Assembly (NCBI RefSeq): GCF_009862265.1
Contig: NZ_WWGX01000104.1
Span: 124,183 to 188,182, forward strand
Length of the DNA: 64,000 nt
Source of the DNA: Streptomyces sp. SID8352
GTDB lineage: Bacteria > Actinomycetota > Actinomycetes > Streptomycetales > Streptomycetaceae
Direction of reading: 5' to 3'
Positions 41,268 through 49,095 of this stretch are shown piece after piece; the stretch's first letter is position 1; each line of letters starts with the position of its first letter. The notes under the pieces were generated by a model. The model searched no databases, had not been told where the DNA came from, and saw nothing but the letters and a program-made list of their open reading frames with translations. A program made the position numbers and the translations under genes.

Positions 41268-42545
41268 ATGAACACATCACGCACCGGCAGCACGGCGCCA
41301 CCCCCGCGGAGAAGCGGGCGGCGGCTCGCCGGAGCCCTGCTCGCGGGCGCCGTCCTCCTCGGCGCCGCGGGCTGCGGCTCCCCGGAGGCCGCCTCCGGGT
41401 CCGGGGAGCGGAAGGCCGGGTCGCCGGCCGGGACCACCGCCCGGACGGCGCTGGCCGGCCTCATGAAGCCGGTCGACTCCCTGCCGAAGCCCGGTCCGCC
41501 GGTCGACACCCGCGCGGCGGCGGGCAAGACGGTCTTCTACGTCCCCATCGCGCTCAAGGTCGGCCACTTCCCGCTCGTGCAGAAGAACCTGACCACCGCC
41601 TTCGAGCGGGTCGGGGTCCGGCTGCACAGCTGCGACGGCCAGGGCACGCCGTCCGGAATCAGCGCCTGCCTGGACCAGGCGGTCGCCCAGAAGCCGGCGG
41701 CGGTCATCACGGACTACGTCCCCTACGAACTCGTTCCGACCACGTTCGAGAAGGTGCGCGCCAGCGGCATCCCCGTGTACGTCGCCGGTACGGCGGCCCC
41801 GGAGGGCGTCCGGCAGTCGGCGGCCTTCGCCTTCGGCGACCCCGACGCCCACGGCTTCACCATCATGGACGGCCTGGCGGACGCCGTGATCGCCGACTCG
41901 GACGGCGCGGCCCGCGTCCTCTTCCTCAAGGTCATGGACAGCGCCAGCACCCGGCGGGCCGCCGACCGGGCGGTCGAGCACTTCCGGAAGGCGTGCCCCG
42001 ACTGCCGGGTGGCCGTCAAGGAGGTCGGCCTCAGCACCATGAAGGACGTGCCCTCGCTGGTGAGCAGCGCGCTCCTGACCGATCCGTCGATCACCCACGT
42101 CGTCCCGGAGTACGACACCTATCTGTCCGCCGTGGTCACCGGGCTCCAGTCGGTCGGACGGACCCGCGACGTGAAGATCGCCACCACCGGCGCCACCCTG
42201 GCCACGGTGCAGCAGCTGAAGTCGGACGACCGGCTGCTCGCCGTCGTCGGCGTCAATCCGCCGTACCTCGGCTGGACGATGGCCGACGCCACGCTGCGCA
42301 TGCTCGCCGGCGAGCAGCCGCCCGCGACCTACCCCGTACTGGCCCGGGCGTTCACCAAGGACACCGTCGACGGCCTGGCCCTCAACCCGAAGGACGAGGC
42401 GAGCGGGCGGTGGTTCGGTGACCCGGCCGCCTACCAGGACATCTTCACCGGACTGTGGGGCGCGCGGCGACCGCGGCGCCCGCACCGCTCGAACTCATCG
42501 GGCTCTCCAAGTCCTTCGGGCGGGTCAAGGCCCTGCGCGACGTGA
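41268..42545 (+). CDS. ABC transporter substrate-binding lipoprotein (sugar-type)
   Basis: A 425-aa extracytoplasmic binding protein of the periplasmic-binding-protein type 1 (ribose/xylose) class. A basic N-terminus, a hydrophobic stretch and the lipobox LGAAGC mark a lipoprotein, followed by a linker and then the two-lobed domain from about 85 (FYVPIALKVGHFPLVQKNLT, AVITDYVPYELVP, GLADAVIADSDG). ATG 41268 follows CAGGGAA. The last 30 residues (RRPRRPHRSNSSGSPSPSGG) are unlike the family and overlap the ATPase gene by 91 bases in another frame; the natural end is probably near FTGLWG. The ligand is unknown; by context it may be an aromatic or its glycoside. Confidence 0.85.
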   Translation: MNTSRTGSTAPPPRRSGRRLAGALLAGAVLLGAAGCGSPEAASGSGERKAGSPAGTTARTALAGLMKPVDSLPKPGPPVDTRAAAGKTVFYVPIALKVGHFPLVQKNLTTAFERVGVRLHSCDGQGTPSGISACLDQAVAQKPAAVITDYVPYELVPTTFEKVRASGIPVYVAGTAAPEGVRQSAAFAFGDPDAHGFTIMDGLADAVIADSDGAARVLFLKVMDSASTRRAADRAVEHFRKACPDCRVAVKEVGLSTMKDVPSLVSSALLTDPSITHVVPEYDTYLSAVVTGLQSVGRTRDVKIATTGATLATVQQLKSDDRLLAVVGVNPPYLGWTMADATLRMLAGEQPPATYPVLARAFTKDTVDGLALNPKDEASGRWFGDPAAYQDIFTGLWGARRPRRPHRSNSSGSPSPSGGSRPCAT

Positions 42546-44011
42546 ACCTCACGGTCCGGCGCGGCGAGGTGCACGGCCTCGTCGGCCAGAACGGCTCGGG
42601 GAAGTCCACCCTGGTCAAGCTGCTGGCCGGCTACCACGTGCCGGACCGGGGCAGCCGGTTGAGGGCCGACGGGCACACCATCGGGTCACCGGCCAAGCAG
42701 CGCCATCTCCGCGAGGCCGGAATCGCCATCGTCCACCAGGACTTCGGCCTGGTGAACGAGAAGTCCGTCGCGGAGAACATCGCGATAGGGAGCTTCCTGG
42801 CCGCGCGGTGGACCCGCCGCGTGGACTGGCGGGCCGAGGAGCGGCTGGCCGCCGACCTGCTGGCCCGGCTCCAGGCGACGTCGATCGACCCCCGCGCGCC
42901 CGTCGCCGAACTCGGCCCGGCGGAACGCTCGATCGTCGCCATCGCCCGCGCGCTGCGCAACCAGCGCGAGGGCCGCGGCGTCATCGTCCTGGACGAGTCG
43001 ACCCGGGCCCTGCCCAAGGACGGGCTGGAGGACTTCTACCGCACCCTGCGGGGCGTGGTCGCCCTGGGCGGGGCGGCCCTGATGATCTCGCACAACCTCG
43101 AAGAGGTCATGCAGGTCACCGACCGGGTCACCGTGCTGCGGGACGGCGCGGTCGTCGACGGCACCCTGACGACCGCGGACACCACCGAGCAGGAGATCGC
43201 CCGGCGGATGCTCGGCCGGACGGTGGAGCAGCGCGTCCACCGCAGGAAGGCCCCGGCGCCGCCCGGCGAGCCGGTTACCGTCCGTGGCCTGACCGGCAGG
43301 GTGGTCAACGGCGTCGACCTGGAGGTCCGCCCCGGTGAGGTCCTCGGCGTCACCGGGGTGGCGGGCGCGGGCTGGGACGAGCTGCCCTATCTGCTGACGG
43401 GTGCCCGCAGGGCACGGGCCGGAAGGGTCCGGATCGGGGCGGACGGCCTCGACCTGACCGCGGCCGGCAGCGCGCGCTGCATCGCGGCCGGAATCGCCCT
43501 GGTGCCGGAGCACCGGATCGACGACGGTCTCGCGCTGACGCTCCCGGTCGGCGAGAACATCACCCTGCCCCGGGTACGGCGCCGGGGGTCGGCCTGGCGC
43601 ATCGGCCGGGACTGGCAGCGCGCCGAGACCGCCGCGGTGCTCGCGGACCTCGACGTCCGGCCCCGCCGCGCCGATGTGCCTGTCGGGCAGCTCAGCGGCG
43701 GCAACCAGCAGAAGGTGATGCTGGGGAAGTGGCTCGCGGGCCGCCCCCGGCTGCTGGTGCTGCACGAGCCCAGCCAGGCGGTCGACGTCGGCGCCCGGGA
43801 GGACATCCTGGGCGCGATCTCGGGGACCGCCGAACGCGGCGTCGCCGTCGTCGTCGCCTCCATCCAGCCCGCGGACCTGGCCGCCGTGTGCGACCGCGTC
43901 CTGGTGTTCCGCGACGGCCGGATCCGCGCCGAGATCACCGCACCCACCGAGGAGGCCGTGGTCGATGCCGTCTACTCCGGCCGGCTCGCGCTCTCCGTTC
44001 GGAAGGACTGA
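42455..44011 (+). CDS. ABC transporter ATP-binding protein, RbsA/MglA/XylG type (double NBD)
   Basis: A 518-aa protein with two fused nucleotide-binding domains. NBD1 (about 10-245) has Walker A GLVGQNGSGKSTLVKLLAG, an atypical signature ELGPAERSIVAIARAL and Walker B VIVLDESTRAL. NBD2 (about 265-505) has a degenerate Walker A (VTGVAGAGWDELPYLL), signature QLSGGNQQKVMLGKW and LLVLHEPSQAVD, a pattern normal for carbohydrate importers of this class. It powers the importer with the preceding lipoprotein and following permease. GTG 42455 lies inside the lipoprotein reading frame. The permease gene starts 6 bases after its stop. Confidence 0.92.
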   Translation: MGRAATAAPAPLELIGLSKSFGRVKALRDVNLTVRRGEVHGLVGQNGSGKSTLVKLLAGYHVPDRGSRLRADGHTIGSPAKQRHLREAGIAIVHQDFGLVNEKSVAENIAIGSFLAARWTRRVDWRAEERLAADLLARLQATSIDPRAPVAELGPAERSIVAIARALRNQREGRGVIVLDESTRALPKDGLEDFYRTLRGVVALGGAALMISHNLEEVMQVTDRVTVLRDGAVVDGTLTTADTTEQEIARRMLGRTVEQRVHRRKAPAPPGEPVTVRGLTGRVVNGVDLEVRPGEVLGVTGVAGAGWDELPYLLTGARRARAGRVRIGADGLDLTAAGSARCIAAGIALVPEHRIDDGLALTLPVGENITLPRVRRRGSAWRIGRDWQRAETAAVLADLDVRPRRADVPVGQLSGGNQQKVMLGKWLAGRPRLLVLHEPSQAVDVGAREDILGAISGTAERGVAVVVASIQPADLAAVCDRVLVFRDGRIRAEITAPTEEAVVDAVYSGRLALSVRKD

Positions 44012-44017
44012 CCGACC

Positions 44018-45085
44018 ATGCCCCCGCTCAACGAACCGGCCGGCACCACGGCCGCACCCTCCAGGACCCGCGCGGCGGGGCACGGGGCATCCGCCCCCGC
44101 ACCGCCCGGGCCCCCGACCCGGACCGCCGTGCGCGATGTCAACTGGCGCCGCTTCTCCAGCCGTTACGCGATCGTCGGCATCTGGGTCCTCATGTGCGGC
44201 CTGTACGCCGTGCTGCTGCCGGGCACCTTCCTCCAGGTCTCGACGTTCCGGAGCGTCTTCGCCTCCCAGCAGGCGCTGGTGTTCCTGACCCTCGCGGCGA
44301 TGATGACCTTCGTGGTGGGCGAGTTCGACCTCTCCATCGCCTCCGCGCTCGGCCTCTCGGCCACCCTCGTGCCGGTCCTCTCCGTCCTGCACGGCTGGAA
44401 CCTCGCCCTGGCGTGCGTCGCCGCCGTGCTGTGCTCCTCCCTCATGGGCCTGATCAACGGGCTCCTGGTGGTGAAGGTCGGGGTGCAGGCGCTCATCGTC
44501 ACCCTCGGCAGCTCGACCCTCATGCTCGGCATCGCGTCACTGGTCTCGCACCAGACCACGGTGTCGGGCCTGTCCCGGGAGTTCGGCCGGATCGCGCTGT
44601 ACGAGATCGCCGGGCTGCCGGTGAGCTTCTACTACGGGCTCGTCCTGGCCCTGGCCGTCGGATACGTCCTCGCCTTCACCCCGCTGGGCCGGCACATGAC
44701 CTTCGTCGGCGCGAACCGGGAGGTGGCACGGCTGGCGGGAGTGGCGGTGAACCGCATCAGGATCGGGGCGTTCACCGTCGGCAGCACCCTGGCCGGACTG
44801 GGCGGCGTACTGCTGGTCGCCTCGGTCGGAGGCTTCGACTCGACCGCCTCCCCGGCCTATCTGCTGCCCGCCTTCGCCTCGACCTTCCTGGGCACCGCCG
44901 TCATCCGGCCCGGACGCTTCAACCCCATCGGGACGCTCGTGGCCATCTACTTCCTGGCGACCGGCATCCTCGGCCTGCAGATGCTGGGGTACACCGGCTG
45001 GATCGAGAACGTCTTCTACGGCGCCGCCCTCATCATCGCCGTCTCGGTCGCCACCGTAGTGCGCCGCCGCACCGCGTCCACCTGA
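44018..45085 (+). CDS. ABC transporter permease, RbsC/XylH type
   Basis: A 355-aa membrane protein with a 45-residue Pro/Ala-rich cytoplasmic N-terminus and eight to ten hydrophobic helices. Family blocks include MTFVVGEFDLSIASALGLSA near 95, LINGLLVVKVGVQALIVTLG near 145 and the cytoplasmic coupling region GRHMTFVGANREVARLAGV near 228. It forms the channel of the importer as a homodimer. It is tightly linked to the ATPase gene and followed after 31 bases by the decarboxylase-like amidohydrolase. Confidence 0.92.
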   Translation: MPPLNEPAGTTAAPSRTRAAGHGASAPAPPGPPTRTAVRDVNWRRFSSRYAIVGIWVLMCGLYAVLLPGTFLQVSTFRSVFASQQALVFLTLAAMMTFVVGEFDLSIASALGLSATLVPVLSVLHGWNLALACVAAVLCSSLMGLINGLLVVKVGVQALIVTLGSSTLMLGIASLVSHQTTVSGLSREFGRIALYEIAGLPVSFYYGLVLALAVGYVLAFTPLGRHMTFVGANREVARLAGVAVNRIRIGAFTVGSTLAGLGGVLLVASVGGFDSTASPAYLLPAFASTFLGTAVIRPGRFNPIGTLVAIYFLATGILGLQMLGYTGWIENVFYGAALIIAVSVATVVRRRTAST

Positions 45086-45116
45086 CCTTCCCGGCACGAA
45101 CCCCAAGGAGACCGCG

Positions 45117-46079
45117 TTGACCTACATCGCGCTCGAAGAGGCCTTTGCGATACCGGAGCTGGCGTCGCGTCAGCCCGCGTCCGAGATGCGGATCCGGGTC
45201 ACCGACACGTACGCCCGGATGTGCGCGGCCCGGCTGGTCGACTTCGAGGAGCACCGCCTCCCCGAGATGGACGCCCACGGCATCGACATCCAGGTCCTGT
45301 CACTGACCGTCCCCGGCATCCAGGCGGACACGGACACCGGGGCCGCCGTCGGCAACGCCGTGTTCGCCAACGACTTCCTCGCCGAGGTGGTGGGACGCCG
45401 TCCCGACCGGTTCCTCGGCTTCGCCGCGCTGCCCATGCAGGACCCAGACGCCGCCGTGGCCGAACTCCGGCGCTCGGTCGAGCGGCTCGGCTTCCGCGGC
45501 GCCCTCGTCAACGACCACACCCAGGGCCGGTACCTGGACGACCCCGCGTACGAGGAGTTCTGGAGCGCGCTGGAGGAACTCGGCGTGCCCCTGTACCTCC
45601 ACCCCGGCTCGCTGCCCACCCAGGAGTGGGACGTGCTGCGCGGGCGGCCGGAGATGTACGGCGCCAGTTGGAGCTGGCAGGCCGAGACGGGCGGCCACGC
45701 CATGCGCCTGGTCTACTCCGGGGTGTTCGACCGGCATCCGGACGCCACCCTGATCCTCGGCCACCTCGGCGAGTTCCTGCCGTTCCAGCGCTCCCGGCTC
45801 GACTCGCGCTACCGCACGCTGGAGGTCGAGAAGCCGCTGGAGCGGATGCCGTCGGAGTACATCGGCAGCAACATCCTCCTCACCACGAGCGGGGTACTGG
45901 CACCCGAGGCCGTCGAGGCCGCCGTACTGACCGTCGGCGCCGACGCGGTGATGTTCTCGATCGACTACCCGTACGAGGAGACCGCCGCGGCGGTGGCCTC
46001 GGTCGAGAACGCCCGCCTCTCGGCGGAGGACAAGGAGAAGATCGCCCATCTCAACGCCCGGCGTGTGCTGGGTATCTGA
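45117..46079 (+). CDS. amidohydrolase-2 family, hydroxybenzoate (2,3-DHB/gamma-resorcylate) decarboxylase-like
   Basis: A 320-aa TIM-barrel enzyme of the ACMSD-related decarboxylase family. It has YIALEEAFAIPE at 3-14, MDAHGIDIQVLSLTVPGIQA near 52, RPDRFLGFAALPMQDPDAA near 95, GALVNDHTQG near 128, PLYLHPGS near 160, LILGHLGEFLPF near 211 and MFSIDYPYEET near 280. These match hydroxybenzoate decarboxylases, which remove CO2 reversibly from 2,3-dihydroxybenzoate, gamma-resorcylate, salicylate or orsellinate. The usual ExH metal motif reads ExA (EEAF), as I recall for fungal 2,3-dihydroxybenzoate decarboxylases. TTG 45117 is the apparent start, after AAGGAG. It lies within the importer operon. 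Confidence 0.85.
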   Translation: MTYIALEEAFAIPELASRQPASEMRIRVTDTYARMCAARLVDFEEHRLPEMDAHGIDIQVLSLTVPGIQADTDTGAAVGNAVFANDFLAEVVGRRPDRFLGFAALPMQDPDAAVAELRRSVERLGFRGALVNDHTQGRYLDDPAYEEFWSALEELGVPLYLHPGSLPTQEWDVLRGRPEMYGASWSWQAETGGHAMRLVYSGVFDRHPDATLILGHLGEFLPFQRSRLDSRYRTLEVEKPLERMPSEYIGSNILLTTSGVLAPEAVEAAVLTVGADAVMFSIDYPYEETAAAVASVENARLSAEDKEKIAHLNARRVLGI

Positions 46080-46142
46080 CGGGCCGACCGCAGGCGGGCG
46101 CCGGTCCGTGCGCCCGCCGAAGCTTCAGAGAGGCGGAAACCG

Positions 46143-47606
46143 ATGGAACTCCACGAACACCCCTGGGCGAGCGGCAGTGACCTCGAACCGTTCGCGGTGC
46201 ACGACCCGGCCGACGGCGGCGAGATCGTCCGCGTCCGGCCCCACAGCACGGCGGAGATCGACGCGGCGGTCGCCGCGGCGGCCCGGGCGCAGGCCGTCTG
46301 GGCCGCCCGGCCGCCGATGGAACGGGCCGCCGCGCTGCGCGCCGTGGCCGACCACCTGCGCGCGCACGTCGACGAACTGACCCGGCTGGAGACCCGCGAG
46401 AACGGCAAACCCCTCGACCAGGCCCGGGGGGACGTGTTCGCGTGCATCGGCCTGTTCGACTTCTTCGCGGGCGCGATCAGCGCCGAGCACGGGCAGGCAC
46501 GGTCGACCCCGTTCTCGCTCGACACCACCGCCCTGGTGCCCTACGGGGTGGTGGGCGCGATCATCCCGTTCAACTGGCCGCCGATCCACACGGCGGGCAA
46601 GCTGGCTCCGGCGCTCGCGGTCGGGAACGCCGTGGTCCTCAAGCCGGGCGAGCAGGCGCCGCTGACCCCGACCAGGATCTGCGCGCTCGTCGCCGAGGTG
46701 CTGCCCGACGAGGTCGTCGCCGTGGTGCACGGGGGCGTGGAGCAGGGGCGGCACCTGGCCGGCCACCCCGGCATCGGCAAGGTCGCGTTCACCGGATCGC
46801 CCGGCGCGGGCCGGGACGTCATCAGGGCCGCCGCCGCGCGGCACACCCCCACCCTGATGGAACTGGGCGGCAAGAACTGCCTGATCGTGTGCGAGGACGC
46901 CGATCTGCCCTCCGCCGTCGCCTGGGCCGTCGAGGGGGCGTTCTTCAACCAGGGGGAGGCGTGCACCGCGGCGTCCTGGATCCTGGTGCACAGCTCCGTG
47001 CACGCGGAGTTCATGGCGGCGTTCAACGCCGCGACGAGCAGTCTGGTGGTCGGGCCCGGATCCCTGCCGGGAACCCACGTCGGCCCGCTGATCACGGCGG
47101 CCCATCGGCAGCGGGTCCTGGACCACATCGCGGCCGGCACGGCCGAGGGCGCGGAGATCACCGCGCGGGCCCCGCTCCCCGACGATCCCGCGTACGCGGG
47201 CGGCTACTGGGTGGCGCCGACCGTGTTCGACGGGGTGACGCGCGACATGCGCGTCGCGCGGGAGGAGATCTTCGGGCCGGTCACCGCGGTGCTCCGCTTC
47301 GAGGACGACGAGGAGGCCGTCGACATCGCGAACGACACCGAGTTCGGGCTGATCGCCGGGGTGTTCTCGCGGGACGTCTCCCGGGCGATGGCGATCTGCT
47401 CCCGGCTGGAGGTCGGCATGACCCTGGTCAACAACTACAACCGAGCCCTGATCGGCAGCCCGTTCGGCGGCGTCAAGGCGAGCGGATACGGCCGTGAGCA
47501 CACGCTGCGGACCCTCGACGAGTACGGGTACACGAGACTGCTGCGCATCCCCAGCGGCGGTGTCCCGGTGCCGCGCTGGCAGGCCGTCGAGGGGCTGGCC
47601 GGATGA
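46143..47606 (+). CDS. NAD(P)-dependent aldehyde dehydrogenase
   Basis: A 487-aa full-length ALDH-superfamily enzyme that oxidises an aldehyde to its acid. It has GAIIPFNWPPIHTAGKLAPA near 138, catalytic Glu240 in LMELGGKN, catalytic Cys274 in NQGEACTAAS and EEIFGPVTAVL near 374. Members with this pattern act on benzaldehyde-, betaine- or vanillin-type aldehydes. ATG 46143 follows AGAGGCGGAAA. It overlaps the following SDR gene by four bases (ATGA). The SDR and ALDH together could take a benzylic alcohol to the acid that the amidohydrolase then decarboxylates (inference). Confidence 0.92.
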   Translation: MELHEHPWASGSDLEPFAVHDPADGGEIVRVRPHSTAEIDAAVAAAARAQAVWAARPPMERAAALRAVADHLRAHVDELTRLETRENGKPLDQARGDVFACIGLFDFFAGAISAEHGQARSTPFSLDTTALVPYGVVGAIIPFNWPPIHTAGKLAPALAVGNAVVLKPGEQAPLTPTRICALVAEVLPDEVVAVVHGGVEQGRHLAGHPGIGKVAFTGSPGAGRDVIRAAAARHTPTLMELGGKNCLIVCEDADLPSAVAWAVEGAFFNQGEACTAASWILVHSSVHAEFMAAFNAATSSLVVGPGSLPGTHVGPLITAAHRQRVLDHIAAGTAEGAEITARAPLPDDPAYAGGYWVAPTVFDGVTRDMRVAREEIFGPVTAVLRFEDDEEAVDIANDTEFGLIAGVFSRDVSRAMAICSRLEVGMTLVNNYNRALIGSPFGGVKASGYGREHTLRTLDEYGYTRLLRIPSGGVPVPRWQAVEGLAG

Positions 47607-48355
47607 GCGCCGGGGGTTCGCACTCCGGCAGGGTCGCGGTCGTCACGGGCGGCGCCCGGGGTTTCGGCCGGGCGATCGCGGGTGAACTGGCCCGGCGCGG
47701 GGCGGAGATCGCCGTGGTGGACCTCGCCGACGCGTCCGAGACGGTGGCCGGGATCGAGGCGGCGGGCGGCCGGGCGCGCGCGTACCGGGCCGACGTCTCC
47801 GACCCGGCCTCTGTGGAGGCCGCCGGGCGGCGGATCCTGGACCACCACGGCCGTGCCGACATCCTGGTGAACAACGCCGGGATCATCGTGGTCCGGGACT
47901 TCTTCGACACCGACTTCGAGACGTGGAAGCGGGTCCAGTCCGTCAACCTCGACTCGCAGTTCCTCATGGCCAGGACCTTCGCCGGGGTCATGCGGGACAA
48001 CGGCTGGGGCCGCATCGTGAACCTGGCGTCGAACACGCTGGGGCTCGCGGCGTCGCACCTCACCTCGTACATCGCGAGCAAGGGCGGCGTCGTCGGCCTC
48101 ACCCGCGGCCTCGCCAGCGATCTCGCCCCCTACGGGATCACCGTCAACGCCGTCGCGCCCACCGCCTCGCGCACTCCGGGCGGCGTGCAGAGCATCACGG
48201 AGGAGAACCTGCGGCTGTCGGCCGAGATGCAGGCCATCAAGCGGGTGGGGGTCGCGGCGGACATCGTCGGCACCGTCTGCTTCCTCACCGGGGACGACTC
48301 CTCCTTCGTCACGGGGCAGACCATCGTGGCGGACGGCGGCTGGGTGAGGCTCTGA
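47603..48355 (+). CDS. short-chain dehydrogenase/reductase
   Basis: A 250-aa classical SDR. The NAD(P)-binding motif VTGGARGFGRA is at 14-24, VVDLAD at about 38 (an Asp after the second strand favours NAD), LVNNAGI at 88 and the catalytic Ser143 (NLASNT), Tyr156 and Lys160 (SYIASKGG). It ends in GQTIVADGGWV, typical of the family. It is the last gene of operon A, translationally coupled to the aldehyde dehydrogenase, and so probably produces or consumes its aldehyde. Confidence 0.92.
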   Translation: MSAGGSHSGRVAVVTGGARGFGRAIAGELARRGAEIAVVDLADASETVAGIEAAGGRARAYRADVSDPASVEAAGRRILDHHGRADILVNNAGIIVVRDFFDTDFETWKRVQSVNLDSQFLMARTFAGVMRDNGWGRIVNLASNTLGLAASHLTSYIASKGGVVGLTRGLASDLAPYGITVNAVAPTASRTPGGVQSITEENLRLSAEMQAIKRVGVAADIVGTVCFLTGDDSSFVTGQTIVADGGWVRL

Positions 48356-48567
48356 CACCGGCCCGGCGGGCCCGCGTCGTGCCTGTCCCGCCGCACGGCG
48401 CCGCACGACATCGTGCCCCGTGCGGGCCGAGGCGGTGGTGTCGGGCGCGCCGGGGGAGGGGCCGTGCCGCGCCCGCCCGTGCCGCGCCCTCCCGTGCCGC
48501 TCCCGACGCACCGGAGGGTGCCCGGCGGGTCCTTCTCAACAGGGGGCATCCTCTCGGCAAGTAAGTG
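48356..48567. other. spacer between operon A and operon B promoter
   Basis: About 210 bases with short GC repeats (CCGTGCCGC/CCCGTGCCGC words near 48462-48505). No gene; a perfect long terminator stem was not found. Confidence 0.4.
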
Positions 48568-48612
48568 AAATATCGAGATTTCATTGACTTGTCGAGATGA
48601 CTGGGGTTCACT
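48568..48612 (+). promoter_or_regulatory. operon B promoter and operator
   Basis: AAATATCGAGATTTC followed by -35 TTGACT (48584-48589), a 17-base spacer containing TGTCGAGA and -10 TTCACT (48607-48612). The AAAT-n-TCGA-n-ATTT near-palindrome abuts the -35 exactly as at operons A and C. Confidence 0.78.
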
Positions 48613-48990
48613 CGGCGAAGGAGGGACGGGCGGGGCGCCGGACGGAGACGGCGGGCCAGGGGAGGCGGCACGGTACGGGGGGATGTCCGGCCGCCGGGGA
48701 GGCCCCCGCGGCCGTCGCGGGCACCGCCCGCGCCCGGCCCTCCGCCTCCCCGTCCCGTCCGGCCGCGAGGACGGCCGGCGTCGTGGGCGGCGCCCACGGT
48801 GCCCGGCCGTGAGCCGGAGGGATCGTGCGATCGGCACCCGCGGACCGGCTGAGCCGGAGCGGCCGGTCCCGGACCGGCGCGGTCCCGGCGGCCGTCCGCC
48901 CTCCCGGGCCCCCGCCCCGTTCGCCGACGGGGCCGCCGGACCGGATCACCGGGTCCCGGCAGGCAAGACGCTGACACAGAAGGTGAGCAC
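48613..48990 (+). other. long 5' leader of operon B
   Basis: About 380 bases between the promoter and the next start codon, similar in length to the operon A leader. An open frame starting within the promoter has no ribosome binding site and poor composition. No known riboswitch fold recognised. Confidence 0.4.
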
Positions 48991-49095
48991 ATGAGGACGT
49001 ACACCGTCGGTACGACGCGGGGCGGGGCGCCCGCCGCCCGGGCGGGCGCAACGGCCGGGATGCCCGGTGCGGCGGGCCCGGGGAGCGCCCGGTGA
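48991..49095 (+). CDS. 34-codon open frame at the head of operon B, possible SMP-30 N-terminal remnant
   Basis: ATG 48991 is preceded by GAAGGTGAG and opens a 34-aa frame (MRTYTVGTTRGGAPAARAG at its start). Its TGA overlaps the GTG of the acetoacetyl-CoA synthetase gene in a GTGA. Protein and DNA resemble the first 14 codons of the SMP-30 gene at 33217 (MRTYATGMTWGEGP), so it may be the stub of a duplicated lactonase gene now serving as a coupling leader. It is short enough that chance similarity is possible. Confidence 0.35.
   Translation: MRTYTVGTTRGGAPAARAGATAGMPGAAGPGSAR

Noticed and set aside
32375..48355. Non-phosphorylating sugar (L-fucose/L-arabinose type) pathway as the role of lactonase, SDR, ALDH, FAH and sugar importer
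   Set aside because: No sugar-acid dehydratase is present, the amidohydrolase resembles hydroxybenzoate decarboxylases rather than fuconolactonase, and the FAD hydroxylase plus extradiol dioxygenase need an aromatic substrate.
48584..48994. 136-codon plus-strand frame overlapping the operon B promoter
   Set aside because: It would start inside the -35 element, has no ribosome binding site and is Gly/Arg-rich low complexity.
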